A stretch of DNA of 64,000 nt from Sphingomonas hylomeconis (lineage in GTDB: Bacteria > Pseudomonadota > Alphaproteobacteria > Sphingomonadales > Sphingomonadaceae). The translations under genes were made by a program, and so were the position numbers. Under the pieces are notes generated by a model. That model was not told where the DNA came from, ran no database searches, and saw only the letters and a program-made list of their open reading frames with translations. Shown in pieces: positions 26,772-36,246 of this stretch. Numbering within the stretch: the stretch's first letter is position 1; every line of letters starts with the position of its first letter. The DNA lies in assembly GCF_025370105.1 (NCBI RefSeq), contig NZ_JANQBK010000004.1, positions 372,001-436,000 on the forward strand, given 5' to 3'.

Positions 26772-26786
26772 TGATTATCAATAACT
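26772..26786 (-). promoter_or_regulatory. Possible Fur-type site upstream of feoA
   Basis: TGATTATCA at 26772-26780 is a symmetric AT-rich core resembling half of a Fur box (GATAAT repeats) in an otherwise GC-rich region, just upstream of the feoA ATG. Location and target gene favour iron control, but the match is partial. Confidence 0.35.
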
Positions 26787-26835
26787 GACGGCGAAGGCTA
26801 GCAGCAAATTGCGATCGGCCCGCTGGATCGGTCGA

Positions 26836-27516
26836 TCACACCGCCGGATAGCGCAGCCGGCCGATGAAGCGCGACAGGCTGGGGCGGTGCTCGGTGCGCG
26901 CCAGGAAGCCGGACTTGGCCTTCTCGAAGCGCATGATGCCCTCGATCCGGCGCGCGAGGAACGCCCTGGTGTCGGCCTGACCGGCGCTGTCGTCATCGAG
27001 GAACACCGTCAGCGTCGCGCCGTAGACGCCGGCGAGGATCGTGCGCTTGGTATAGTGATTGTAGTCGGTCGCGGTGTCGCCCGCGGCGCGCCACATCACG
27101 TCCGCGGCGTGCCAGCCGAGCTTCGCGGCGCGGGCGACGTTCTGCGGCATGGCGAGGATCGCCAACGCGCGGCGCAGCGCCTCGCGATCGGCGGCGACCG
27201 CGGCGAGCCGCGCTTCGACCAGCGCCGTGATCCGCGCGCGGATCTTGTACGTGGCGAGTCGCTCGGGCGGCAGCGCCGCGAGCATCGCGGCGTCGACATA
27301 AGCGAACCAGGCGGCGATCATTTCCACCGCGCCACCTGGAAAGGCGAGCAGCGCCACGTCGCGATCGATGCCGAGCGAGTCGGCGGCGGCATCGCGCGCG
27401 GGCGCGCCCCAGCCGTCGAACGCGGCATTACTGGCGATGCGCGGTGCGAGCGCGGCGCGAATTTCGTCCAATGTAGCGTCAGCGAACGAGGCGGGGGCGG
27501 AGAGAGCAGGGGTCAT
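26836..27516 (-). CDS. COQ9 family protein
   Basis: 226-residue helical protein of the COQ9 family, lipid-binding partners of ubiquinone biosynthesis hydroxylase COQ7 in mitochondria and probably alphaproteobacteria. It carries the family pattern AFDGWGAPARDAAADSLGID, the helix AMPQNVARAAKLGWHAADVMWRAAGDTATDYNHYTKRTILAGVYG, and a final amphipathic FLARRIEGIMRFEKAK helix. The ATG at 27516 overlaps the stop of the upstream EamA transporter gene (ATGA). Confidence 0.88.
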   Translation of the reverse strand: MTPALSAPASFADATLDEIRAALAPRIASNAAFDGWGAPARDAAADSLGIDRDVALLAFPGGAVEMIAAWFAYVDAAMLAALPPERLATYKIRARITALVEARLAAVAADREALRRALAILAMPQNVARAAKLGWHAADVMWRAAGDTATDYNHYTKRTILAGVYGATLTVFLDDDSAGQADTRAFLARRIEGIMRFEKAKSGFLARTEHRPSLSRFIGRLRYPAV

Positions 27517-28448
27517 CGCGGTTCCTTCGCCGCCATTCTAGACCCGCCGCGCGGCGGCGCAACCACGGGCGTGCGGCCGACCAGCACCAGCGCGACCGCG
27601 ACGAGCACTGCCCCGACCAGATCGGCGGCGCCGAGCGTCTCGTCATAGACGATCCAGCCGACCGCCGCGGCGACGATCGGCTGCGTCAGCAGCGCGAGCC
27701 CGATCACCAGCGGGGACAGCTTGCCCAGCGCGTACATCATCAGCCCTTGCCCGAGCAGCTGGCTGACCAGCACCAGCCCGAGCAAGGGCCACCAATCGTG
27801 CGGCCAGATCCGTTCGCCGAGCAGCGTGGCGGCGAGCAACAGCGGCAGGATCGCGGCCGCGCTGGCCAGGGCCAGCGCCGGCAGCGCCGCGGTCGTCTCG
27901 CGCACCCGAGCCATGATGATGAAGTACAAGGTGTAGAGCGTGCCGGCGAACAGGCAGAGCAGATCGCCGGCCAGGTTGCGCGGGTTGAGGCTGTACGATT
28001 GCCCCATCAGCAGCGCGCCGCCGATCGCCGCGAGCAGCAGCGCCAGCCCCTGGATCCGGCTCGGCCAGGCGCGCAGGACGATGAAGCCGTACAGGGGGAA
28101 GATCAGCGTCGCGCAATTGCCGAACAAGGTGGCGTTGGCCATCGTCGTGCGCAGGATGCCGAGATGCCAGCTGCCCAGATCGGCGGCGAAACTGACGCCG
28201 GCCACCCCGACCATCCACCATAAACCAGGGCGGAGCCCGGCAGGGCGCCAGCCGCCGCGCCAGGCGATCGCCAGCAGCAGGGGCGCGGCCAGCGCGACGC
28301 GCCAGAAGCCGGCCGCGACCGGGCCGGTATCCGCCAGCCGCACGAACCACGGCCCGAACGCCAATGCCACATTGCCGGCGATCAGCGCCGCAAAGGCCAG
28401 CCGGTTGGACCCGGTCGCGGGCGCGGTATCGGGCGCGGTTTCAGCCAT
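27513..28448 (-). CDS. EamA/DMT family transporter
   Basis: 311-residue membrane protein with two EamA repeats and about ten TM helices. Repeat 1 is about 16-145 (NVALAFGPWFVRLADTGPVAAGFWR) and repeat 2 about 155-300 (LLGQGLMMYALGKLSPLVIGLALLTQPIVAAAVGWIVYDETLG). The family exports metabolites or amino acids; the substrate is not predictable. The start is the ATG at 28448, with the open frame further upstream being a shadow of the ene-reductase gene. It is translationally coupled to COQ9. Confidence 0.88.
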   Translation of the reverse strand: MAETAPDTAPATGSNRLAFAALIAGNVALAFGPWFVRLADTGPVAAGFWRVALAAPLLLAIAWRGGWRPAGLRPGLWWMVGVAGVSFAADLGSWHLGILRTTMANATLFGNCATLIFPLYGFIVLRAWPSRIQGLALLLAAIGGALLMGQSYSLNPRNLAGDLLCLFAGTLYTLYFIIMARVRETTAALPALALASAAAILPLLLAATLLGERIWPHDWWPLLGLVLVSQLLGQGLMMYALGKLSPLVIGLALLTQPIVAAAVGWIVYDETLGAADLVGAVLVAVALVLVGRTPVVAPPRGGSRMAAKEPR

Positions 28449-28529
28449 GCTAGATTTTCTTGGGAAGCGCGGGATGCATGACGCGCTGTAGCCTCCTATC
28501 TTTGCTGCGTCACAGCAAAAGGAAGTCTC

Positions 28530-29618
28530 GTGCCCAGCCTGTTCGATCCCATCCAGCTCGGTGCGATCCAGTCGCCCAACCGCATTCTGATGGCACCGCT
28601 GACGCGCGGCCGTGCCGACAAGCAAGCTGTGCCGACCGATATCATGGTCGATTATTACACGCAGCGCGCCAGCGCCGGGCTGATCATCAGCGAAGCGACC
28701 GGGATCAGCCGCGAAGGGCTGGGCTGGCCGTTCGCGCCCGGTTTGTGGACCGACGCGCAGGTCGAGGCATGGAAGCCGGTCCCCGCGTCGGTCCATGCCG
28801 CGGGCGGGCGGATCATCGCGCAGCTCTGGCATATGGGCCGGCAGGTGCATTCCTCGGTGATCGGCGGGCAGCCGGTTTCGTCCTCGGCGACCGCCACTGC
28901 AGGAGAGGCGCATACTTATGAAGGTAAGCAGGCGTTCGAAACCGCGCGGCCGCTGACGCTGGACGAGATTCCCCGGTTGCTCGAGGATTATGCGCTGGCG
29001 ACGAAGAACGCGCTCGCCGCCGGGTTCGATGGCGTTCAGGTGCATAGTGCCAACGGCTATCTGCTCGACCAATTCCTGCGCGACAACGCCAATTTCCGGG
29101 ACGATCGCTATGGCGGCTCGGTCGAGAACCGCATTCGGCTGATGCGCGAAGTGGTCGAGCGCGTGGCCAGCGTGGCGGGCGCGGATCGCACCTCGATCCG
29201 CCTGTCGCCCAACGGCGAATCGCAGGGCGTGAACGACAGCAACCCGCAGCCCCTGTTCGTCGCGGCGGCCAAGGCGCTGGACGAAATCGGCATCGCCTTC
29301 CTCGAACTGCGCGAGCCGGGCCCCGAGGGAACGTTCGGGCGCACCGACGTGCCGAAACTGTCGCCGGCGATCCGCCAGGTGTTCAACGGGCCGCTGGTAC
29401 TCAATTCCGATTACACGACGGTGGACGCGGCGCAGGCGGCGATCGATCGCGGCGTCGCCGACGCGGTGTCGTTCGGCCGGCCGTTCATCGCCAATCCCGA
29501 TCTGCCGGCGCGGCTGCGCAGCGGCGCGCCGCTCGCTGAATCGGAGATGCGCACCTGGTACAGCCGGGGGCCGGAGGGCTATATCGACTTTCCGGCGCTG
29601 GAAACTGCGGCAGCCTGA
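28530..29618 (+). CDS. Alkene reductase (Old Yellow Enzyme family)
   Basis: 362-residue FMN-dependent TIM-barrel ene-reductase of the NemA/xenobiotic reductase group. The N-terminal FDPIQLGAIQSPNRILMAPLTRGRA, AQLWHMGRQVH, the substrate-binding His/Asn pair in GVQVHSANGYLLDQFLRD, and GVADAVSFGRPFIANPDLP (phosphate binding) are visible. The start is GTG at 28530 with AAGGAAG upstream. It is divergent from the EamA gene. Probable role: NAD(P)H reduction of activated alkenes or nitro compounds; the true substrate is unknown. Confidence 0.93.
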   Translation: MPSLFDPIQLGAIQSPNRILMAPLTRGRADKQAVPTDIMVDYYTQRASAGLIISEATGISREGLGWPFAPGLWTDAQVEAWKPVPASVHAAGGRIIAQLWHMGRQVHSSVIGGQPVSSSATATAGEAHTYEGKQAFETARPLTLDEIPRLLEDYALATKNALAAGFDGVQVHSANGYLLDQFLRDNANFRDDRYGGSVENRIRLMREVVERVASVAGADRTSIRLSPNGESQGVNDSNPQPLFVAAAKALDEIGIAFLELREPGPEGTFGRTDVPKLSPAIRQVFNGPLVLNSDYTTVDAAQAAIDRGVADAVSFGRPFIANPDLPARLRSGAPLAESEMRTWYSRGPEGYIDFPALETAAA

Positions 29619-29642
29619 TCTGACCGCGCAATCGTACGCAGC

Positions 29643-29666
29643 GGGGCGGCCTCTTGAGGTCGCCCC
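29643..29666 (+). terminator. Stem-loop after the alkene reductase gene
   Basis: GGGGCGGCC and GGTCGCCCC form a 9-bp stem (one G-T pair) around TCTTGA, 25 nt after the stop. No U-run follows, so it is a weak terminator or transcript-end stabiliser. The convergent Excalibur gene ends at 29745. Confidence 0.45.
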
Positions 29667-29744
29667 GAATACCGACATCGGTCAGTGCCGGCCGATCATC
29701 ATGCTCGGGTACCAAAGGCGATCTTGCCGCTTTGCCTGCCGCTG

Positions 29745-30086
29745 CTATTCGCAGGCGATGCCGTCGCCGTCGCCGTCCATTCCCGAGCGATAGCCGGGCT
29801 CGCCCGCATAGATCGGCGCTCTACCGGCGGCGCGAGGCTCGTCGCACCCTGCATACCAAACACTGGCTTCGCGTACCGCACGCGCAGCAGGTTCTTCGGT
29901 CAGTCGGCGCCAAGAAGAAAGCATTGGCCGCTCGAACACGACGCTGGCAACGGCGATCACGAGGCCAAATGCAACCGCCTTGCCCAAGGTGACGACAATC
30001 GTTCGTGTCTCGTCCTGTCTCGCCTTTTGTCGGTAGCGTGGGCCAAGCTTGATCGGCACAGCGCGGAAGGGCTTTTTTAAGCTCAT
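29745..30086 (-). CDS. Excalibur calcium-binding domain protein
   Basis: 113-residue protein with a membrane or signal segment in the first half (about 33-50, VTLGKAVAFGLVIAVASVVF) and a C-terminal Excalibur motif: YAGCDEPRAAGRAPIY, then the EF-like loop DGDGDGIACE with paired cysteines. It is probably exported and calcium-binding. The ATG at 30086 is preferred to a TTG at 30116. It lies 12 nt downstream of the P450 gene's stop on the same strand. The function is unknown. Confidence 0.75.
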   Translation of the reverse strand: MSLKKPFRAVPIKLGPRYRQKARQDETRTIVVTLGKAVAFGLVIAVASVVFERPMLSSWRRLTEEPAARAVREASVWYAGCDEPRAAGRAPIYAGEPGYRSGMDGDGDGIACE

Positions 30087-30128
30087 CCCCGACGGTAAAC
30101 GCAGCGTCGTGAACAAATCGTTTGAAGT

Positions 30129-31502
30129 TTAGTTGAGCGGCACGAACCTGAGCGGGAGGCCATCGCTCGGCTGTGGGATCGGCCAGGCCTGCCATTGGTC
30201 GCCCGAGCCGGGGGCCAGCTCGATGCGGTAGCGGCTGAGCAGGCCGGCCATCAGCAGTTTGATCTGCATCGTCGCGAAGTGCAGCCCGAGGCACATATGC
30301 GCGCCCCCGCCGAACGGCACCCAGGCATATTTGTGCCGTGCGCGGACCGCATCGGGCGTGAAGCGTAGCGGATCGAACGTATCGGGATCGGGCCAGAGCT
30401 CGGCCATGCGGTGCGTGTGCGCGACGTTGATGCCGATATGGGTGCCGGCGGGGATATCATAGCCGCCGAAGCGGAACGGCTTCAACGCGCGGCGCGGCAG
30501 CGAGGGGACCGGCGGGATCAGCCGCAGCGCTTCCTTGAACGCGTAATCGGTGAGCGCGAGGCGATCGAGCTGGCCATGCGGCACGCCGCCTGCGTCGTTG
30601 AGCCCAAGTGCGAGGATTTCTTCGCGCAGCTTATCCTGCCATTCGACATTGCGGCCGAGCAGCATGACCAGGCTGGTCGCCGACGAGGTGATCGTGTCGT
30701 GCGCCGCCATCATCAGGAAATTCATGTGATCGGCGATCGCCGCGTTCGACAGCGGCTGGCCGTCGTCATCCACGGCGCGGCAGAATTGCGAGAAGAAGTC
30801 CTGGCCTTCGCCGCCGCGGCGCTTGGGGATCTCGCGTTCGAACAAGTCGATAAGGTATGCGCGCGCCTTGACGCCACGGCGCATCTTGGTGCCGGGCAAC
30901 GGCGCGCGGATCGGATCGATCGACGCCTGCACCTCGTCGACGAACGCCTGGTTGATGTGGTCCGCCTCGGGCCCCAGCGGCATACCGAAGAAACTGTCGG
31001 CGGCGAGATCGAGCGTGAGCTTCTTGATCGCGGCATAGAATTTGATCGGCTTGTTGCCCCAATCGGCGATCTGCGCGGTAATCCCCTGGCCCATCGCCTC
31101 GGCATAATGGCGCATCGGCTCTGGTTTGAACGCGACCGACAGGACCTTGCGGTCGGCGCGGTGCTTGTCGAAATCCATCAGCATCAGCCCGCGTGGGAAC
31201 AGCAGGTTGAGCATCGGGCCCCAGCCCTGTTCGGACGAGAAGATCTTCTCGCGATCGAACAGGACGAGTTCGTTGGCATCGGGACCGAGCAGCACGATGT
31301 TCGGCCCGCCGAAACTGTTGTTGCGATAGACCGGGCCATAGGTTTCGGCCATGCGCTTGCCGAAGGCGACCGGATCCTTGAGCAGTTTCAGCGTGTTGCC
31401 GATGAAGGGCAGGCCGTTTTCGCCGGGAATCGCATCGAGCGCGCCGGGCGGCTGTCGCGGCAGCCAGTGCGGGTTGGCCTTGAAGCTATGTGCGAGCGCC
31501 AT
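30129..31502 (-). CDS. Cytochrome P450
   Basis: 457-residue soluble P450. The I-helix is MMAAHDTITSSATS (acid-alcohol pair D-T), the K-helix ExxR is KEALRLIPP, and the heme loop FGGGAHMCLG places the thiolate at Cys404. It lacks an N-terminal membrane anchor. The Pro-rich start (PPGALDAIPGENGLPFIGNTL) is typical of bacterial P450s resembling CYP51/CYP120-like types. No redox partner gene is adjacent. A 9-bp inverted repeat flanks the predicted -10 element upstream, indicating regulated expression. The substrate is unknown. Confidence 0.93.
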   Translation of the reverse strand: MALAHSFKANPHWLPRQPPGALDAIPGENGLPFIGNTLKLLKDPVAFGKRMAETYGPVYRNNSFGGPNIVLLGPDANELVLFDREKIFSSEQGWGPMLNLLFPRGLMLMDFDKHRADRKVLSVAFKPEPMRHYAEAMGQGITAQIADWGNKPIKFYAAIKKLTLDLAADSFFGMPLGPEADHINQAFVDEVQASIDPIRAPLPGTKMRRGVKARAYLIDLFEREIPKRRGGEGQDFFSQFCRAVDDDGQPLSNAAIADHMNFLMMAAHDTITSSATSLVMLLGRNVEWQDKLREEILALGLNDAGGVPHGQLDRLALTDYAFKEALRLIPPVPSLPRRALKPFRFGGYDIPAGTHIGINVAHTHRMAELWPDPDTFDPLRFTPDAVRARHKYAWVPFGGGAHMCLGLHFATMQIKLLMAGLLSRYRIELAPGSGDQWQAWPIPQPSDGLPLRFVPLN

Positions 31503-31511
31503 GCTGTCTCT

Positions 31512-31555
31512 CCCGTTACTGACAGGAGTATAAGTAACGGGGCCCTGTGGCGCAA
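31512..31555 (-). promoter_or_regulatory. P450 promoter with flanking inverted repeat
   Basis: On the minus strand a -35-like TTGCGC (31555-31550), a 17-nt spacer and -10 TATACT (31532-31527) precede the P450 gene. Perfect 9-bp arms CCCGTTACT (31512-31520) and AGTAACGGG (31533-31541) bracket the -10 hexamer, as expected of a TetR- or MarR-type operator. No regulator gene is adjacent. Confidence 0.55.
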
Positions 31556-31565
31556 CCGGCGCGTA

Positions 31566-31988
31566 TTACCGCGCGAACCGGCCCTGCAACGCGAGCATCG
31601 CGAGTGCCGCCTTGGCCGCTTCGCCGCCCTTGTCCTTCTCGTCCTTCTTCGCGCGGGTCAGCGCCTGCGCCTCGTTCTCGGTGGTCAGGATGCCGTTGCC
31701 GATCGCCAGCCCGTCCATCGACAGCGCCATCAGGCCGCGCGCGGATTCGCCGGCGACGATCTCGAAATGATAGGTCTCGCCGCGGATCACCACGCCCAAG
31801 GCAACATAGGCGTCGTAACGCCCGCTGTCCGCCGCCAGCGCGATCGCGCCGGGCACTTCGAGCGCGCCGGGCACGGTAATCGTTTCATGGGCATGGCCGG
31901 CGGCTTCGATCGCGCTGCGCGCGCCCTCCAGCAGCAGGTCGTTGAGGTGATCGTAGAAGCGCGCTTCGACGATGAGGAGTTTGGCCAT
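31566..31988 (-). CDS. ribH: 6,7-dimethyl-8-ribityllumazine synthase
   Basis: 140-residue lumazine synthase condensing the RibB product dihydroxybutanone phosphate with the pyrimidine from RibD. Signature parts are [44 protein letters not shown] (His general base) and the [13 protein letters not shown] segment. It follows the HTH-RibB fusion gene by 30 nt and is the last gene of the rib cluster. Confidence 0.94.
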   Translation of the reverse strand: MAKLLIVEARFYDHLNDLLLEGARSAIEAAGHAHETITVPGALEVPGAIALAADSGRYDAYVALGVVIRGETYHFEIVAGESARGLMALSMDGLAIGNGILTTENEAQALTRAKKDEKDKGGEAAKAALAMLALQGRFAR

Positions 31989-32018
31989 GTGCAGTCCTTA
32001 ACCTGATAGGAGAGGCGG

Positions 32019-33320
<1,302 letters not shown>

Positions 33321-33326
33321 AGCACG

Positions 33327-33355
33327 GGATAATCACATCGAGATGTGATCGTCAA
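33327..33355 (-). promoter_or_regulatory. Promoter and 18-bp operator of the HTH-RibBX gene
   Basis: Minus strand: -35 TTGACG (33355-33350), a 17-nt spacer, -10 TTATCC (33332-33327), predicting transcription from about the A of the ATG at 33320 (leaderless). ATCACATC-GA-GATGTGAT (33332-33349), a perfect inverted repeat with 8-bp arms, fills the spacer exactly, so a bound regulator would block RNA polymerase. Confidence 0.65.
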
Positions 33356-33363
33356 TGCGCCAA

Positions 33364-33371
33364 ATCACATC
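33364..33371. promoter_or_regulatory. Third ATCACATC half-site upstream of the HTH-RibBX gene
   Basis: An exact third copy of the operator half-site, in the same orientation and 32 bp (about three helical turns) from the first. It overlaps the ribE stop codon. It could allow cooperative binding by the same regulator. Confidence 0.45.
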
Positions 33372-33987
33372 AGCTTGGCAGAAACGACTTCATCCGGCCG
33401 AGATAGCGCGCGAGGACGTCGATCTCGATGTTGATCGCGTCGCCTTCCGCCAGCCCGTCGAAGGTCGTGACGGCGGCGGTGTGCGGGATGATATTGACCC
33501 CGATCGTCACCTGACCGGCACTGTCGGTAACCTCGTTGACGGTGAGCGATACGCCATCGAGCGTGATCGAGCCCTTCTCCGCGACGAACGGCGCGATGTC
33601 GGGGCCGGCGGTGACGCGGAAGCGTTTCGAGCCGCCCTCGTCGGCGATCGAGGCGATCGTGCCGATGCCGTCGACATGGCCGGTGACGATATGCCCGCCG
33701 AGTTCCTCGCCCAGTTTGAGCGCGCGTTCGAGATTGAGCCGGCGGCCGGCGGTCCATTGGCCGCGTGCGGTGCGGCTGATCGTCTCGCCCGAGACGTCGA
33801 CCGCGAACCACTTGCCGTCGCTGTCCGCGCCCTTGTCGATCACCGTCAGGCACACGCCCGAGCAGGAAATTGACGCGCCGAGATCGATCGAGTCGGGATC
33901 ATAGGCGGTGCGGATGATGACGCGCGTGTCCTCGACCGTCTCGACGCTCGAGATCGTGCCGATGTCGCTGACGATGCCGGTGAACAT
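33370..33987 (-). CDS. ribE: Riboflavin synthase (alpha subunit type)
   Basis: 205-residue riboflavin synthase dismutating two lumazines to riboflavin. It has two internal lumazine-binding barrels: repeat 1 MFTGIVSDIGTISSVE... with GASISCSGVCLTVID, repeat 2 LGGHIVTGHVDGIGTI... with SITLDGVSLTVNEV. The start is the ATG at 33987 with AGGAG upstream; the frame continues into ribD as a shadow. It lies 5 nt after ribD. Its 3' end contains the third operator half-site of the downstream gene. Confidence 0.95.
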   Translation of the reverse strand: MFTGIVSDIGTISSVETVEDTRVIIRTAYDPDSIDLGASISCSGVCLTVIDKGADSDGKWFAVDVSGETISRTARGQWTAGRRLNLERALKLGEELGGHIVTGHVDGIGTIASIADEGGSKRFRVTAGPDIAPFVAEKGSITLDGVSLTVNEVTDSAGQVTIGVNIIPHTAAVTTFDGLAEGDAINIEIDVLARYLGRMKSFLPS

Positions 33988-33992
33988 GGGTG

Positions 33993-34940
33993 TTAGCTCC
34001 TGAGGCGTTCGTAAATGTCGAGCCGGTCGCTGCCAAGCCGCCGCGTATCGTGCAGCGCCCAGCGGCCATGCGCGGCGGCGAGGTCGGTAAGGCCGATATC
34101 CGGCAACGTGCGCCCGCCGCCAATCAGGATCGGTGCGCGGTACAGCAACAGGCGATCGACCAGATCGGCGCGAAGGAAGGCGGCAGCGGTCTCGGCGCCG
34201 CCCTCGACGAGAAGATGGTCGATACCGGCGAGGGAGACGATATCGGCGGGCGATTCGATTCGACTCCAACCGTTATCGTGACGGGATGTGGACAGGACGA
34301 CGCGCCTCGGTGCACGGTCCTCCAACCCGGGCAGGCGCACATCCAGCGCGGGCGCATCCGCCTCCAGCGTACCGCGCCCGACCAGGATCGCATCGCTGCG
34401 TGCCCGCTCGACATGTGCATGCGCGCGCGATTCCGGCCCGGTGATCCACTTGCTTGTGCCGGCGGGCATCGCCACCGCGCCATCCAGCGACAGCGCCAGT
34501 TTCAGCGTGACGAACGGGCGGTCCAGCGCATGGCGGGCAAGAAACCCGGCCATCGACCGGCGCGCCTCAGCGGCATGGATGCCAACCGTTACCGCGATCC
34601 CCGCCGCCCGGAGCCGCGCGATCCCGGCGCCATCGGTCCGCGCGTCCGGATCGCCGAGCGCGACGACGACGCGCGCCACGCCCGCCGCGACGAGCAGATC
34701 GGCGCAGGCCGGGCCGCGCGGCGAGGCGTGCGCGCAGGGCTCCAGCGTCACATAGGCGGTCGCGCCGCGCGCCGCGTCGCCGGCCTGGGCCAGCGCCACC
34801 GCCTCGGCATGCGGCCGCCCGCCCGGTTGCGTCCAGCCGCGGCCGATCAGCCGGCCGCCATGCACGATCACGCAGCCGACATTGGGATTGGGCGCGGTCC
34901 GGCCACGGCCGCGCTCGGCGAGCGCTAGCGCCGTGGCCAT
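33993..34940 (-). CDS. ribD: Bifunctional diaminohydroxyphosphoribosylaminopyrimidine deaminase/5-amino-6-(5-phosphoribosylamino)uracil reductase
   Basis: 315-residue RibD. The N-terminal deaminase (about 1-140) binds zinc through HAEAVAL and the EPCAHASPRGPACADLL cysteines. The C-terminal reductase (about 150-315) has RPFVTLKLALSLDGAVA and LLVEGGAETAAAFL. It carries out the two middle steps of riboflavin synthesis. No FMN riboswitch was recognised upstream. It heads the ribD-ribE pair, with ribB and ribH following. Confidence 0.94.
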   Translation of the reverse strand: MATALALAERGRGRTAPNPNVGCVIVHGGRLIGRGWTQPGGRPHAEAVALAQAGDAARGATAYVTLEPCAHASPRGPACADLLVAAGVARVVVALGDPDARTDGAGIARLRAAGIAVTVGIHAAEARRSMAGFLARHALDRPFVTLKLALSLDGAVAMPAGTSKWITGPESRAHAHVERARSDAILVGRGTLEADAPALDVRLPGLEDRAPRRVVLSTSRHDNGWSRIESPADIVSLAGIDHLLVEGGAETAAAFLRADLVDRLLLYRAPILIGGGRTLPDIGLTDLAAAHGRWALHDTRRLGSDRLDIYERLRS

Positions 34941-34954
34941 GAACCGGGAGTCGC

Positions 34955-35302
34955 TCAGATGCCGAACTTCTCGAGCTTGTCGTTCAGCTTCTTATAGTCC
35001 TGCTGGATCTTCTTCTGCCGCGCGGCTTCCGCGGCCTTGCGCTTGGCCTCGATCGGCCCGTCGATCTTCTGCTGGGCGATGATCTGCGCGTCGGTGCGGT
35101 CGGCCGGCCATTGCTCGATATAGGTGATCTCGCGGTGATAGACTGGCACTTCGTGGCTATCGATCGTGAAAGCGACGAGCAGCGACCCGAACAGCGCGAC
35201 CGAGAGCAGCAGGAAACCGAGCTTGTGCGGCCCTTCCTGTGCGAGATAGCTGCGCAAATCGTTGATCGCGCGCACGATGTTGAGGTGGCGGAAGAACTGC
35301 AT
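34955..35302 (-). CDS. Conserved single-pass membrane protein, function unknown
   Basis: 115-residue protein with one TM helix (about 28-48, LGFLLLSVALFGSLLVAFTID), then a periplasmic part with VPVYHREITYIEQWPADRTDAQI and a charged, coiled-coil-prone tail rich in Lys, Gln and Ala. The ATG at 35302 is preferred to a TTG at 35311. It lies 14 nt before ribD on the same strand, so it may share its transcript. I do not recognise a named family. Confidence 0.75.
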   Translation of the reverse strand: MQFFRHLNIVRAINDLRSYLAQEGPHKLGFLLLSVALFGSLLVAFTIDSHEVPVYHREITYIEQWPADRTDAQIIAQQKIDGPIEAKRKAAEAARQKKIQQDYKKLNDKLEKFGI

Positions 35303-35356
35303 GGCGCCCAAGATAAGCGCGCAGGGCGGCGGATGCCAGCCCTGCGCGGCGGGCGA

Positions 35357-36034
35357 TCAGTCGGCGTCGTCGAGAACGAAGCTGACGCTCATCGTGCGCC
35401 AGACCTCCTGCGGGATGCCGTCCCTGGTGGCGGGCGTGAAGCGCCACTTGGCCAAGGCCTGTTCGCGCGTAGCGGCGAAGAAGGCCTCGCTCGCTGCACT
35501 GACTCGTTCGACCTGCTTCACGCGGCCATCCGTGCCGATCAGCACGCGGACGGTGACGCGCCCTTCGCGTTCGGCGCGGCGCTCGCCCGGCGGGTAGGCG
35601 GGCTGGAACGCCTTGGCGAAGCGCGGATCGGGGCGCGCGCCGACCAGCACAGGGACGTGCGGCGGAATATAAGGCGGTTCGATCGTGCCGGTGCCGCCGG
35701 TCACGCCGCCATCGAGGCCCGGAGGGCCGGGTTCAAAAAAGTTGCCGGTATTGGTGGGGGCGACCGTCTCGGTCAGCGTCGGGCGTTGGCGGGGCGGCGG
35801 ATCGATGACCCGTTGCTCGGTACGGACCTTGGTTTCGGTCTTGGGCTTGGGATCGGGCAGCGGCGGGGGATCCACTGGCAGCGGTATCGGCCGGGCGATG
35901 AAGGTCTTGTCGATCGACTTGACGATGTCGGGCGTCGAAAAGATCAGCGCGGCGATGATCGCCCCGTTCAGTCCGATCGCGATACTTAATGCGCCGGGCT
36001 TGATCCCGGACTTGCCGTAACGATCCGCGTACAT
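35357..36034 (-). CDS. TonB family energy transducer
   Basis: 225-residue TonB-like protein. A TM anchor (about 15-33) is followed by a Pro-rich periplasm-spanning linker (PIPLPVDPPPLPDPKPK) and a C-terminal TonB domain (about 135-225, with AFQPAYPPGERRAEREGRVTVRVLIGTDGRV and KWRFTPATRDG). It couples the proton gradient to outer membrane receptors. No exbB or exbD genes are adjacent. The upstream 260-nt spacer holds a paired-hairpin repeat and a 21-bp tandem repeat. Confidence 0.88.
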   Translation of the reverse strand: MYADRYGKSGIKPGALSIAIGLNGAIIAALIFSTPDIVKSIDKTFIARPIPLPVDPPPLPDPKPKTETKVRTEQRVIDPPPRQRPTLTETVAPTNTGNFFEPGPPGLDGGVTGGTGTIEPPYIPPHVPVLVGARPDPRFAKAFQPAYPPGERRAEREGRVTVRVLIGTDGRVKQVERVSAASEAFFAATREQALAKWRFTPATRDGIPQEVWRTMSVSFVLDDAD

Positions 36035-36156
36035 TGGCCGTCTCCCGTATCTCCTCGAGTGCTGGGGCCGGTCTCGTGCCGGGCTTGATGCCGGGATGAT
36101 ACATCATAACGCAATGGCCGCAAGATACTTTGTTACATGACCCGTCATGCCCTAAG

Positions 36157-36246
36157 CCGTCACCCTGAACTTATTCAGGGTCCATTTCGCCTCTTGGACT
36201 TCGCCAACGAGGCGCGTTGGATCCCGGATCAAGTCCGGGATGACGG
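36157..36246. repeat. Paired-hairpin repeat, copy 2
   Basis: Unit A (36157-36186) has stem ACCCTGAA/TTCAGGGT and unit B (36215-36246, inverted) has stem ATCCCGGA/TCCGGGAT, with the same CCGTCA and GGATCCA flanks. The spacer contains CCTCTTGG and CCAACGAGG, which can also pair. It lies between gltX and tonB. Confidence 0.8.

Noticed and set aside
24772-26784. 670-codon open frame antisense to feoB, and similar long antisense frames elsewhere (for example 46748-48007 and 61039-62841)
   Set aside because: In high-GC DNA the frame opposite a real gene is often open. The predicted peptides are Arg/Asp/His-rich with no family motifs, while the sense strands encode clear proteins.
34941-35356. FMN riboswitch upstream of ribD
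   Set aside because: Only 14 nt separate ribD from the preceding gene, and no RFN-like multi-stem pattern is visible there or upstream of ribE and ribB.
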